64,000 bases of DNA from Alteribacillus persepolensis (GCF_900099605.1 NZ_FNDK01000003.1:62001-126000); one strand, 5' to 3'. Numbered from the stretch's first letter, positions 33,302-42,327 are shown. Notes: generated from the letters alone by a model not told the origin. Numbers and translations: made by a program.

Positions 33302-34063
33302 ATGGAAAAAAAGGACCCTCCAAAAGGGATAAGGACATTACAGCGAGCCATTGATATTTTGTATTGCTTTTGTGCAGAAACATCCGAGTTAACGCTAACG
33401 GAAGTAGCCAACAGCATTGGATTGGCAAAATCCACGACAATGCGTTTGTTAGCAACGTTAGAGGGAAATGGTTTCGTTGAAAAAAATCCTGTCACATCAA
33501 AATATAAGCTTGGCAGGCAGCTCTATTTTATTGGGCATGCTGCCGGGAAATCAATAGAGCTGCGTTCGGCAGCAGAAGGAGCCATGAAACGCCTGCGCCA
33601 GGCTACGAATGAAACCGTCAGTATCTATACACTGGATGGCGATTACCGAATATGTGTACAGCAATATGAAAGCATGCAAGCCATTAAACATACAGTTCCT
33701 GTTGGACAGAAGCTGCCGCTGGCACGTGGAGCGGCAGGAAAGGTACTGCTGGCGTTTCAGTCCGCTTCGTTCCAGGCGCGTATTCTAACAGAGCAGGAAA
33801 GGAAAGCTGATCCCGATGTGTTTGACAAAGAGCTGCAAATGATAAAGAGGGAACATATTGCGATAAGTACAGATGAACGGGGTGAAGGAGTAGCTGCGAT
33901 GGCTTCTCCCATATTTAACATTGAGGGAAGTATGGCAGCGGCTTTAGCTGTTTCAGGACCGAAAAGCCGTTTCCCAAATGACTATGAGAATATGAAAAGT
34001 CTTCTTATGGATGCAGCCATAAATATTTCTCATGACTTAGGGTATGGTTTTTATCGTCCGTAG
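33302..34063 (+). CDS. IclR-family transcriptional regulator
   Basis: A 253-aa regulator with an N-terminal winged helix (LTEVANSIGLAKSTTMRLLATLEGNGFVEKNP) and a C-terminal effector-binding domain (QKLPLARGAAGKVLLAFQS; ISTDERGEGVAAMASPIFN; AALAVSGPKSRF). Start chosen at the ATG after AAAGGAGGAACGTTC. It is divergent from tctCBA and upstream of aroD-aroK, so it is the likely local regulator of the transporter and perhaps of the aro genes. IclR proteins commonly sense organic or aromatic acids such as protocatechuate or shikimate-related compounds; the ligand here is unknown. Confidence 0.9.
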   Translation: MEKKDPPKGIRTLQRAIDILYCFCAETSELTLTEVANSIGLAKSTTMRLLATLEGNGFVEKNPVTSKYKLGRQLYFIGHAAGKSIELRSAAEGAMKRLRQATNETVSIYTLDGDYRICVQQYESMQAIKHTVPVGQKLPLARGAAGKVLLAFQSASFQARILTEQERKADPDVFDKELQMIKREHIAISTDERGEGVAAMASPIFNIEGSMAAALAVSGPKSRFPNDYENMKSLLMDAAINISHDLGYGFYRP

Positions 34064-34354
34064 GCAGCCACCCCCGCAAAGAGTGTTTATGATAAAGCGG
34101 AGGGGCAGTTCAACGGCTGGCTTTGTTAAAGGTGATGCCATATGTAACACAACAATGGTTATCGGCAGGGTCAGCAACAGGCGACGGCACTAGAAGGGGG
34201 AACCAAGTGTGATTTGCCCGGTTTCATGTGGAAAAAAGAAGGCTGTGTTCGCAGTAAAATCTGGCAATAACGCCTTAAAAAACAACAATAGATCCTGCTC
34301 ATGAAAAAGTAACAGTATACAGGAAAAGAATGATGAAAAAAATGAGGTGAGGGC

Positions 34355-35119
34355 ATGGGTGTGAAACAAGTGAAAGTCAGAGATACGATTTTAATGGGGG
34401 GGAAACTGTCTGTCTGTTCTGCATTGGTGGCAAAGAGTGAAACAGAACTCATGTATCAAGCGGAAACAGTTTATGAAAAAAAGCCGGATGTTATCGAATG
34501 GCGCGTTGATTTTTTTGAACAGATCCATCACACTGACGCCGTTATCACAACAGCAGCCAAACTGCGTGAAAAGGTAGGAAACATCCCGCTGTTGTTGACA
34601 ATTCGTTCTGAAAAAGAAGGGGGAGAACCCATTCCACTGGATGAGCGTGAGACAGTTGATTTGTTAAAGCGCGTGTGTGAAACAAACAGTGCGGATCTGG
34701 TTGATTATGAGCTCGAGCAGCATCCCGCTGACATTGAAGCGCTTCTTCATACAGCGAAGGCGCACGGAGTGAAAGTGATTCTGTCTTACCACAGCTTTGA
34801 CAAGACCCCGTCAGAAGCTGATATGTTGGCCAAGCTCGAAAAAGCTGCAGCGTATCAAGCGGATATCGGTAAATTGGCGGTGATGCCTGTCAATATGACG
34901 GACGTACTGTCTGTTTTAAAGGTGACACAACAATCTTATGAACAAATGGATATACCGGTTATTACAATGTCCATGGGGGCAGATGGGGCATTAACCCGGC
35001 TGGTTGGCTGGAAGTTTGGGTCAGCATTAACATTTGCAGTAGGGAGTCAAAGTTCCGCCCCTGGACAAATTCCGATGGAAGTAGTGAAACAAGTAGAAGA
35101 GTACTTGCAGAATAAATAA
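34355..35119 (+). CDS. aroD: Type I 3-dehydroquinate dehydratase
   Basis: A 254-aa (beta/alpha)8 enzyme converting 3-dehydroquinate to 3-dehydroshikimate through a Schiff base. The catalytic His is in VILSYHSFDKTP and the Schiff-base Lys in ADIGKLAVMP; substrate-binding DVIEWRVDFF and LLTIRSEKEGG are intact. Start follows GAGGTGAGGGC. The preceding interval 34064-34354 contains no recognisable gene. Being placed beside a carboxylate transporter, an IclR regulator and shikimate kinase rather than in a biosynthetic aro operon, it may act in uptake-linked use of quinate/shikimate-type compounds; this is inference. Confidence 0.93.
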   Translation: MGVKQVKVRDTILMGGKLSVCSALVAKSETELMYQAETVYEKKPDVIEWRVDFFEQIHHTDAVITTAAKLREKVGNIPLLLTIRSEKEGGEPIPLDERETVDLLKRVCETNSADLVDYELEQHPADIEALLHTAKAHGVKVILSYHSFDKTPSEADMLAKLEKAAAYQADIGKLAVMPVNMTDVLSVLKVTQQSYEQMDIPVITMSMGADGALTRLVGWKFGSALTFAVGSQSSAPGQIPMEVVKQVEEYLQNK

Positions 35120-35195
35120 AGGCTGATAGCATTTGCCGGCTGATTGGCATATGATACGATCACATTCATTGCAAAGCTGTATAGAACAGCGGTGC

Positions 35196-35232
35196 ATCCA
35201 TCAATAGCTGGTTTGACATGCTATTGATGGAT
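35196..35232. repeat. 13-bp perfect inverted repeat between aroD and aroK
   Basis: ATCCATCAATAGC (35196-35208) and GCTATTGATGGAT (35220-35232) with an 11-nt loop. No T tract follows, so it may be an attenuator-like hairpin, an RNA-processing site or a weak terminator between the two genes. Confidence 0.6.
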
Positions 35233-35279
35233 TGGGTAGAATGAAACAATAAATAACGAGCAAAGAAAGAGTGTGTAGA

Positions 35280-35843
35280 ATGGAGAATATTCCTTCGCTT
35301 CGAGAAAGAAATATCGCTCTAGTCGGTTTTATGGGAGTGGGAAAGTCCACTATTGGCGAACGTTTGTCGAAAAAACTATACCGCGACTTTATTGATATCG
35401 ATCAGACGATTGAAGAAACATATGGAATGGCTATCCCTGATATTTTTCAAGAAAAAGGGGAAAAAGAGTTCCGTCGTATCGAAAAAGATATCTCCATTGA
35501 TTACTGCAAAAACAAGCGCTTGAAAATTCTTTCTCTTGGCGGCGGAGCATATGCCCAAGATGATATTCGCGAAGCATGCATGAAATATTGCATTGTCATT
35601 TCGCTGCATTTAACTTGGGATTCATGGAAAGACCGCTTAAATTTGATTATTGACAGCCGGCCAGTGTTGCATAACAAGTCCATGGAAGAGATAGAAGAAT
35701 TGTTCCAAAAGCGGCAGAGCACATATGACGTCAACAGTTTCCAAGTCACAACAGACCAAATGGATGCAGACGAAGTGGCTGATGAAATTGTCCGGTTATT
35801 AAAATTTGGCTGGGATTTATATCAGCCGCTCGCGGTGGAATAA
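35280..35843 (+). CDS. aroK: Shikimate kinase
   Basis: A 187-aa P-loop kinase that phosphorylates shikimate at the 3-hydroxyl. Walker A GFMGVGKST; shikimate-binding Asp in FIDIDQTIEE, Arg in EKEFRRIEKD, the LSLGGGAY motif, and the lid region with IDSRPVL and the later Arg in QKRQSTYD. All key residues are present. ATG at 35280 is chosen over the GTG 9 nt upstream because the purine-rich AAAGAAAG then lies at a workable distance. Size matches B. subtilis AroI (186 aa). Follows aroD by 160 nt. Confidence 0.88.
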   Translation: MENIPSLRERNIALVGFMGVGKSTIGERLSKKLYRDFIDIDQTIEETYGMAIPDIFQEKGEKEFRRIEKDISIDYCKNKRLKILSLGGGAYAQDDIREACMKYCIVISLHLTWDSWKDRLNLIIDSRPVLHNKSMEEIEELFQKRQSTYDVNSFQVTTDQMDADEVADEIVRLLKFGWDLYQPLAVE

Positions 35844-35854
35844 AGAAAGGGAGG

Positions 35855-35889
35855 AGAGTGTGCCGGTGATGTGCGGCACACTCTTTTTG
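35855..35889 (+). terminator. Terminator of aroK
   Basis: AGAGTGTGCC (35855-35864) pairs with GGCACACTCT (35875-35884), followed by TTTTTGG. Confidence 0.87.
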
Positions 35890-35944
35890 GTTCTGGGTGA
35901 TCATTCATCATCTTCCTTTCTGGTTGGATGGCTCTTCAAGCTCC

Positions 35945-36070
35945 CTTGCCGCGGGAAGAGCTTCAACTTCCGTGGCAGCCTGCCCGCGCTGCCTGCGGGA
36001 TTTTACTTCCGCAGGAGACGGCGGCTTCTACACCCGGCATAGGACGTGTGTGGTTTTGGTAGAAGTTCGT
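35945..36070 (-). repeat. Dispersed structured repeat, copy 3 (inverted)
   Basis: Read on the minus strand this block contains CACACACGTCCTATGCCGGG, TGTAGAAGCCGCC, CTCCTGCGGAAGTAAAATCC and TTCCCGCGGCAAGGGAGC, matching copy 1 (2701-2840) in the same order and sharing the CCCGCGGCAAG element with copy 2 (15095-15260). Short open frames across it are repeat artefacts. No gene is seen in 35890-36320. Confidence 0.65.
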
Positions 36071-36320
36071 TTTCGTCACGGCTGCAGGTGTCGTCCTTGG
36101 CTGCCACCAACCAGACAGCAGAAAAAAGCACACTATCTATGCACTCTGACATTTGTATGAGAGAGCCAAAAGGCTGACATAACAGTGCAGTTGAGTCATT
36201 GACATTATTTATACCTGGAAGAAGTTCGTTCCTTTGGCTTTGTTTTTTACATTCCTGTATATTTGTACAAGAATCTATTATCGTAAAAACGTGCAGGAAC
36301 AGGAAGCTGGTGATGGGCGT

Positions 36321-37466
36321 ATGAAACTGGGATTAATTATGGTCATAGGTTGTTTGAACGTTATTGCAGTAATGGGCGCGCGTCCTACTGTTTCATTGTT
36401 CGCTAATGACCTTGGAGCAAGTGCGACACATATTGGATTCATTACAAGCTTATTTTCGTTCGTTCCTTTGTTATTTGCCATTTATATTGGCAAGAAAATT
36501 GACCATTTACCTTCTCAAACAGCATTAATTATTGGAAGTTATTTAGGTGTCATCGGCATTGCGCTCCCTGGTTTGTTTTCAAATATGGCAAGTTTATATG
36601 CATCACAAGTGATTGCTGGTTCAGCACAGACCATTTTTGTATTAGCGGCCCAGGATTTCGTGGGCCGGATATCAACAAAGGAGAATCGCAGCAAGAACGT
36701 GTCCTGGTTTAGCTTAGGCATTGGAGCGGGCATGTTTTTGGGGCCGCTTATGAGCGGGTTTGTGGCTGATATGAGCAGTTATCAAGTAGCGTTTTCAGCT
36801 TTAGCTGCAACTGGGGTCATTGGTGCTGTTCTGGTTCATTTTACTCCGAATGTACCTCCGGGAGAGAAAAGGGACAAGCAGCAAAACACCTCATCCGAAT
36901 CATTTACCCAGCTTTTCCGGATTCCAAGCCTGCGTTTGGCGCTCATGTATAGTGCGCTTATTTTATTTGCACGAGACTTATATATGACATTTTTTCCGCT
37001 TTTAGGCGTGGAATTTGGCTACAGTGACTCTGTCATTGGCTTTTTTATCGCCATGAACGGTTTAGCGGGGGTTCTTGTCCGCTTTTATTTGACTCGCTTG
37101 CTGGATTATTTTGGAAGTATCAAACTGTTGATTGGAACGGTTGTACTCGTGGCTGCTGCTCTGGCGGTACTGCCGTTTTCGCCGTCCATCATTGTCACCG
37201 GTGCACTCGTCTTCTTGTTAGGGGTCGGCCTGGGATTAGGGGCACCATTATCGATTACGCTGACGCTTGAGTCTAGTTTAGAAGGTCGAGCGGGAGAAAC
37301 ATTGGGACTGCGTCTCACACTGAATCGCTCCACGCAAGTGGTCACTCCGTTGTTATTAGGTGCAGTGGCAAGTGCAGCGGGGCTGGCAAGCATGTTTTTA
37401 ATTGGTGCAGCGGCTGTTGCTGCCGGATTAGGGGCAGCATTAAAGATTGGAAAAGGTGACAGCTGA
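36321..37466 (+). CDS. MFS transporter
   Basis: A 381-aa major facilitator with 12 hydrophobic segments. Visible signatures: loop 2-3 motif IGKKIDHLPSQTALIIG (degenerate GxxxDRxGRR) and the helix-5 element GIGAGMFLGPLMSGFVAD typical of drug or sugar efflux MFS proteins. Start at 36321 is preceded by GGTGAT six nt upstream; an N-terminal extension to 36234 would add a charged, non-family segment. It lies downstream of aroD-aroK but past a terminator and a repeat. Substrate unknown; export of a metabolite or drug is as likely as import. Confidence 0.85.
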   Translation: MKLGLIMVIGCLNVIAVMGARPTVSLFANDLGASATHIGFITSLFSFVPLLFAIYIGKKIDHLPSQTALIIGSYLGVIGIALPGLFSNMASLYASQVIAGSAQTIFVLAAQDFVGRISTKENRSKNVSWFSLGIGAGMFLGPLMSGFVADMSSYQVAFSALAATGVIGAVLVHFTPNVPPGEKRDKQQNTSSESFTQLFRIPSLRLALMYSALILFARDLYMTFFPLLGVEFGYSDSVIGFFIAMNGLAGVLVRFYLTRLLDYFGSIKLLIGTVVLVAAALAVLPFSPSIIVTGALVFLLGVGLGLGAPLSITLTLESSLEGRAGETLGLRLTLNRSTQVVTPLLLGAVASAAGLASMFLIGAAAVAAGLGAALKIGKGDS

Positions 37467-37557
37467 CAACGGGAAGGAATATAGCTGTTAAAAGTCCGGC
37501 TTTCCCGGGCTTTCCTGCACTAGCGGAAAAAACTGAATGTTGGTGCGGTTCATCTTC

Positions 37558-37600
37558 AGCACAAGTGCCCAGCTGTTTTTCAAGGACACTTGTGCTTTTC
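37558..37600 (+). terminator. Terminator of the MFS gene
   Basis: AGCACAAGTG (37558-37567) pairs with CACTTGTGCT (37587-37596), followed by TTTCTTAT. The AGCACAAG/CTTGTGCT stem recurs, in variant form, at 40141 and 60052. Confidence 0.75.
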
Positions 37601-38956
37601 TTATGTCCAAAAGAATTGCAGCACATAAGCAATGACAATAGCGATACTCATGTAAAAGACGGCAAAGGGGATATTTTTCACACCGAGGCGGTACGGGTTT
37701 AAGCCGACTTGGTTCGCTAAAATGGTAACGGATATATTAAACGGGCTATACATGACCGGAGACAGGCTGCATGTAATCATAACAATCGTTAAAGATATAC
37801 TGGATACGTCGCCAATCACCGGCTGAAGTACTTCAGCCAATAGAAAAATCGAAACAAGCGGGTGAAAGCCGACAAACGAAAAGAGTAAGAAATAGAGTGC
37901 AATCGCTATATAAAATAATAAAATATAATCTCCTAGAAAAAGAAAACCATGCTGCAGCACGTCCATGAGTGCTGTCATAGAAACCATTTGCACGAAAAAA
38001 CCAGCACTTAAAAACATGAAAAAGAAATTAGCCAATCCTTTTGTGCGAGTTTTCCATGCCGGCATTCCAACGGCAAAATAACGTTTTGGCTTACGCAGCA
38101 CGTATGCCCAAACAATAGAAAAAGGCAGGATGAATAAGACGAGAGAGAATAAATAGCCTTTTCCAAGTATATAATCAATGACTGATACGCCGCTTACTAA
38201 TATAAGCAGCATAAGAAGAAGTTCGCGTGCTTTTTTATGTATGTTGTGTTTGGGCGCTTCTGTTTGATACGGCTGTTCGATCGGATAGGACTGATACTTA
38301 TAACGAGACTGCCAAATGTCAATGGCGATCATTAATATAACGATAGAAAAAATAAACGGAAACACAAATACATAGCTTTGTCCAGTGATGTCAAGAGATG
38401 TAATGACCATAATCTCCAGCGGACTCCATGTGATGCAAAAAGCATAGGCGCGTAATAAATTTTCTCTAAAAAACACCAGCTGCAGCCGCTCTGGCAGTTG
38501 TGACACCGTACGTTTTAACGAGTGATACAACAGCGGAATCGATGCAATGTTTAAAAAGAGCCCCAGCGAATGTCCAACGAAAAAGCTTCGTTTGTAAAGC
38601 TGATGGACATTGGTGACGCGCTCTTTTAAAAATAATTGCAAGTTGGTGTCGTAGCGCCCTACTCGTATTAATGACTGCAAAAACGGCAGAAATAAAAACA
38701 AGGCGAGAATACCGAGCATTGAATCAAAATAAAGAAAGTACTCGTGCCACTCCAGCCCGTTATAGAAAAATAAGAGGATGCCGATTGTATAAAAAAGAAT
38801 ACCCGAGATGCGGTACAACCCTTGTGTTCGAAACAACGCATAAAAAATGGCGACGTTGGCGAGCGCCCCAATGATATATGCTAGAGGCGCGGAATATACA
38901 AATTCATGAATAATATATAAAACAATAAGAAGCGGATATAACAAAAGACTCCACAT
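37601..38956 (-). CDS. Polytopic membrane protein, possible ion-transporter-superfamily member
   Basis: A 451-aa protein with about 11-12 hydrophobic segments, a charged loop around residues 215-245 and no signal peptide. Patterns such as FVGHSLGLFLNIASIPLLYHSL, WSPLEIMVITSLDITGQS, FVGFHPLVSIFLLAEVLQP and SLSPVMYSPFNISVTILANQ recall the two re-entrant-loop layout of IT-superfamily carriers (DctM, ArsB, NhaD). I do not recognise a named family. It is convergent with the MFS gene and divergent from the alcohol dehydrogenase. No strong ribosome-binding site before the assigned ATG. Confidence 0.7.
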   Translation of the reverse strand: MWSLLLYPLLIVLYIIHEFVYSAPLAYIIGALANVAIFYALFRTQGLYRISGILFYTIGILLFFYNGLEWHEYFLYFDSMLGILALFLFLPFLQSLIRVGRYDTNLQLFLKERVTNVHQLYKRSFFVGHSLGLFLNIASIPLLYHSLKRTVSQLPERLQLVFFRENLLRAYAFCITWSPLEIMVITSLDITGQSYVFVFPFIFSIVILMIAIDIWQSRYKYQSYPIEQPYQTEAPKHNIHKKARELLLMLLILVSGVSVIDYILGKGYLFSLVLFILPFSIVWAYVLRKPKRYFAVGMPAWKTRTKGLANFFFMFLSAGFFVQMVSMTALMDVLQHGFLFLGDYILLFYIAIALYFLLFSFVGFHPLVSIFLLAEVLQPVIGDVSSISLTIVMITCSLSPVMYSPFNISVTILANQVGLNPYRLGVKNIPFAVFYMSIAIVIAYVLQFFWT

Positions 38957-39125
38957 CAGTATTCCAACTTTCAGCGCAGGCCATCATATTGAAATCGTCT
39001 AATCGATATCGTATGATGAAGTAGATTTAATAATGTTATAGAAAGCACTATTAATCATATTACAACTCTTTTTTTTGTCTATCAACGACTTTTAGAGGCG
39101 GACAATCATAAATGAAGGTGAAAAT

Positions 39126-40118
39126 ATGCAAGGACTAAACGTCAAGGAACCTGAACAGCTGGAGTTAAAAGAATACCCCGATGCAAAAGAGCCTGAACAC
39201 GATGAGGTGAAAGTGAAGCTCATTTATGGGGGGATATGTGGATCAGACGTAGGTGTCTATAAAGGAAAAATAGCTCACGCCAGCTACCCGGTTCGCCCTG
39301 GACATGAGCTGATTGGGATGATTGCAGAAGCAGGGGAAAAAGCTCCGTACACTGTGGGAGAACGGGTGGTTGTAGAGCCGAACTCGTTTTGCGGCGCATG
39401 TGAATTCTGCCAGGCAGGAAAAACAAATATTTGTAAATATAAAAAATCGCTCGGTGTCAATGATGATGGAGGGTTTGCGGAGACATTTACGATATCAGCG
39501 AAGTATGTACTGCCAGTTCCGGAAACATTACCAAGCGAGAAGGCAGTCTTAATTGAGCCGTTAGCCGTCATTGTACACGCGCTTGAAAAAGTAAAAGTGG
39601 AAAAAGGAGTGTCTGTGGCTGTCATTGGATGCGGTACTGAGGGCATGTTGACGATTGCGATGTGCGATTACGCTGGGGCAGATATTACCGCCATTGACAT
39701 TAGCGAAGAAAAGCTGGCGAAAGTCAACCACCATTATCCCGATGTGAAGACACTTCTCCCCTCAGAGGCAGAAGCGGATCAATATGATATCGTCGTGGAA
39801 GCGGCTGGAGCAAGTGCTTCTTTTGAACAAGGTGTAGAAATTGTAAAGCCTGGCGGAGACTTTGTCGTTGTAGGCATGGCTCCACAAGCGAATGTGGCAG
39901 TCATCCGCCTTGTCCGTAAAGAAGTGACTATTTACGGTTCGATTATCTATACGATGCCTCACGACTTTGAAAAAGCGATCGCGTACCTAAACGATGATGC
40001 ATTTCGGGCGGAACCTGTCATCTCAAAAATATATCCGTTTCAAGAATGTCAGCAAGCATATGATGATGCTGTCTCTGGCCGGTATGGGAAAATTTTGCTG
40101 GATTTTCAAACAACATAG
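39126..40118 (+). CDS. Zinc-dependent alcohol/polyol dehydrogenase (MDR family)
   Basis: A 330-aa medium-chain dehydrogenase. Catalytic zinc ligands are the Cys in YGGICGSDVG, the HE of RPGHELIG and the Glu of VLIEPLAV; the structural zinc is held by four cysteines in FCGACEFCQAGKTNIC. The NAD-binding fold shows VAVIGCGTEGMLTIAM and TAIDISEEK. It resembles sorbitol, threonine and galactitol-1-phosphate dehydrogenases; the exact polyol or amino-alcohol substrate cannot be read. ATG at 39126 follows AATGAAGGTGAAAAT. Stands alone before a shared terminator with the convergent BCCT gene. Confidence 0.88.
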   Translation: MQGLNVKEPEQLELKEYPDAKEPEHDEVKVKLIYGGICGSDVGVYKGKIAHASYPVRPGHELIGMIAEAGEKAPYTVGERVVVEPNSFCGACEFCQAGKTNICKYKKSLGVNDDGGFAETFTISAKYVLPVPETLPSEKAVLIEPLAVIVHALEKVKVEKGVSVAVIGCGTEGMLTIAMCDYAGADITAIDISEEKLAKVNHHYPDVKTLLPSEAEADQYDIVVEAAGASASFEQGVEIVKPGGDFVVVGMAPQANVAVIRLVRKEVTIYGSIIYTMPHDFEKAIAYLNDDAFRAEPVISKIYPFQECQQAYDDAVSGRYGKILLDFQTT

Positions 40119-40140
40119 GTAGTGAATAGTAAGATGGAAA

Positions 40141-40175
40141 AGAGAAGCACAAGTGTTTGCGCTTCTCTTTTTTTT
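40141..40175. terminator. Bidirectional terminator between the dehydrogenase and BCCT genes
   Basis: AGAGAAGC (40141-40148) pairs with GCTTCTCT (40161-40168), with CAA/TTG extending the stem; a run of ten T follows on the plus strand and TTTTCC on the minus strand. Confidence 0.87.
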
Positions 40176-41733
40176 ATTCCTGTTCATCCCGGTAAATGAA
40201 ATACTTGCTGCCAAATGTTTTCGGCATGTCTTCTTTAATGGCTCGCGTAAAGGAGATAATCAGCATCACCATAATAATAATCAATGGAAACCCGCCGACA
40301 ATACTTGCGGTTTGTAAGGTTTCAAGACCGCCCAAATACATCAATACAAGCGATGGGGCTGCTAAAACAAATGCCCAAAACAGACGGTTCCAGCGCAGCG
40401 GCTCATCATCAATCTCTTTTTGCGTGACGGAGGCTAAAATGTAAGAGCCAGAGTCAAATGTAGTGGATAAAAAGATGATGGCTAGAACAACGAAGATGGC
40501 CACAAATATACTGCTGGCAGGCAGCTTCGCAATCGTGCTGATAATCGCAGCCGGTGCACCTTGTTCGTTCAGCACATCAACAACAGAATGCTGCCCGCTT
40601 AATTCCAGATACATACCGTAATTGCCCAGTATTCCAAAGTACAGCGCACAGCCGATTGTCCCGTAGACAAGCGTTCCGACAATCATCTCCCGAATCGTGC
40701 GGCCTTTGGAAATGCGAGCAACGAATAAGCCGACAAACGGTGCATAAACAAGCCACCACGCCCAATAAAAAATGGTCCAAGCTTCCGGGAATCCAGTTTC
40801 GGGAAATCCTCCGATTCCGGCGAAAGGTTCTGTCCACATGCTCATCATAAAAAAGTTATCCAGCAAGCGCCCGATACTGTTGAATATCGTGTTGCTGAGG
40901 AACACAGTCGGGCCGATGATAAAGATAAAGCCCAAAAGCACAAACGAAAGCCATAAGTTAATGTTACTTAATACGCGGATTCCGTTACGAAGGCCGCTGT
41001 AAGAACTGACTGCAAAAATGATCGTGCTGATAATAAGAACAATGGTGTTTAATGTCATGTTTGGCTCGATGCCGGTAAAGTAGTTAACACCTTCTGCGAT
41101 AAGCGGTGTAGCAAGCGCCATCGTTGTGCCGGCTCCGCCTAAAAGGCCAAACATAAACAATATATCAACAATGGTGCCAACCGGTCCATCTGAATATTTT
41201 TTTAACACGGGGCGGCAGGCTTCACTAATTTTGAGAACCGGGCGTTTGCGTACGTAATAAAAATAAGCAATGGGAAGTGCTGGTAAGCAGTATATCGCCC
41301 AGGCAATAGGGCCCCAGTGAAAAATGCCGTACGTCGTCGCCCATTGCAGCGCTTCATCAGAACCTGGTTCAAGGCCAAAAGGAGGGCCGGTGTAATAATA
41401 CGCCCATTCAATCGTCCCCCAATACAGAACACTAGAACCGATTCCAGCGGCAAACAGCATTGCCGCCCACGTCAGTGTGTTAAATTCGGGTTTCACCCCG
41501 CGGCTGCCAAGGACAATGCGGCCATAACGGCTAAAAGCAATATACAACAAAAACACAAATAAAACCATTCCGATTAATAAGTATAAAACGCCTAAGTTTT
41601 CTGTCACAAAAGCATTCGCAGCGGAAATGACAGCCTCGCCGTAATCAGGAACAATTACAAGTGGAGCTGCAATAAGAATCAATAGCAGCAATGCTCCGAT
41701 AAATGTCGGCCAATCCATTACATTTTTATCCAT
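40174..41733 (-). CDS. BCCT-family betaine/carnitine/choline transporter, CaiT-like
   Basis: A 519-aa transporter with 12 membrane helices. BCCT landmarks: the glycine-rich stretch FAAGIGSSVLYWGTIEWAYYY in helix 3, PPFGLEPGSDEA and GIFHWGPIAWAIYCL, and the family signature IFYWAWWLVYAPFVGLFVARISKGRT. The WGTIEWAYYY and PPFGLEP segments are closer to the carnitine/gamma-butyrobetaine carrier CaiT than to OpuD/BetL as I recall them. It could act in osmoprotection or in carnitine/choline use. Start preceded by GAGGGGATAGAT. Divergent from a thioesterase gene. Confidence 0.87.
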   Translation of the reverse strand: MDKNVMDWPTFIGALLLLILIAAPLVIVPDYGEAVISAANAFVTENLGVLYLLIGMVLFVFLLYIAFSRYGRIVLGSRGVKPEFNTLTWAAMLFAAGIGSSVLYWGTIEWAYYYTGPPFGLEPGSDEALQWATTYGIFHWGPIAWAIYCLPALPIAYFYYVRKRPVLKISEACRPVLKKYSDGPVGTIVDILFMFGLLGGAGTTMALATPLIAEGVNYFTGIEPNMTLNTIVLIISTIIFAVSSYSGLRNGIRVLSNINLWLSFVLLGFIFIIGPTVFLSNTIFNSIGRLLDNFFMMSMWTEPFAGIGGFPETGFPEAWTIFYWAWWLVYAPFVGLFVARISKGRTIREMIVGTLVYGTIGCALYFGILGNYGMYLELSGQHSVVDVLNEQGAPAAIISTIAKLPASSIFVAIFVVLAIIFLSTTFDSGSYILASVTQKEIDDEPLRWNRLFWAFVLAAPSLVLMYLGGLETLQTASIVGGFPLIIIMVMLIISFTRAIKEDMPKTFGSKYFIYRDEQE

Positions 41734-41849
41734 ATCTATCCCCTCATATTTGGTATAATATTACTCAAGACAGTGCTTTAGTTATCTATCATGGTAGCTT
41801 TCCCTTAGATATGTATACTATGCTTTTTACGTTGAAAGAGGTGGAGACG

Positions 41850-42323
41850 ATGCATGATTTATTAAGTAATGTGGTAGTTGCAGAACAAGTGGACTACAAC
41901 CAGCATATGAATGATGCCGCTTACTACAAAGTATTCAGTGAAGCCGGCTTTTCATTTACCGATGACCTTGGAATGGGGCAAAGAGAACGTGACGAGTATG
42001 GCACAACGATTTTTACATTAGAGACACACGTCGTATATGTTAAAGAAATACGAGAAGGTGAACATTTTACCGTACATGGGCGTATACTCGACTACGATAA
42101 AAAACGGATTCATTTGTTTATGGAAATGAGAAATGACCAACATGAAAAGTTAGCAACAGCGGAGACAATGCTGATGGCCATTAACCAGAAAGAACGCAAA
42201 GCTGGACACTTTCCGGATGTTGTGTATGAAAACATTCAATCTTTCGCTGAGGAAACCAGGGAGCAAACATGGCCAAAAGAAGCAGGAAGACGAATTGGTA
42301 TTCGCCAAAGGAAGGGAACATAA
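41850..42323 (+). CDS. Hot-dog fold acyl-CoA thioesterase (4HBT type)
   Basis: A 157-aa single hot-dog domain. The catalytic-site motif DYNQHMNDAAYYKVFSEAG near residue 15 is typical of YbgC/4-hydroxybenzoyl-CoA thioesterases, followed by FTLETHVVYVKEIREGEHF. Start chosen at the ATG after AGAGGTGGAGACG; a longer in-frame extension runs back through the BCCT promoter and is rejected. Its position divergent from a CaiT-like carrier recalls betainyl-CoA thioesterases of carnitine catabolism, but no carnitine dehydrogenase or beta-keto acid cleavage enzyme is nearby, so the substrate is open. Confidence 0.82.
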   Translation: MHDLLSNVVVAEQVDYNQHMNDAAYYKVFSEAGFSFTDDLGMGQRERDEYGTTIFTLETHVVYVKEIREGEHFTVHGRILDYDKKRIHLFMEMRNDQHEKLATAETMLMAINQKERKAGHFPDVVYENIQSFAEETREQTWPKEAGRRIGIRQRKGT

Positions 42324-42327
42324 TATG

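Noticed and set aside
35806-36160. Two Arg/Gly-rich open frames downstream of aroK
   Set aside because: They are translations of the structured dispersed repeat.
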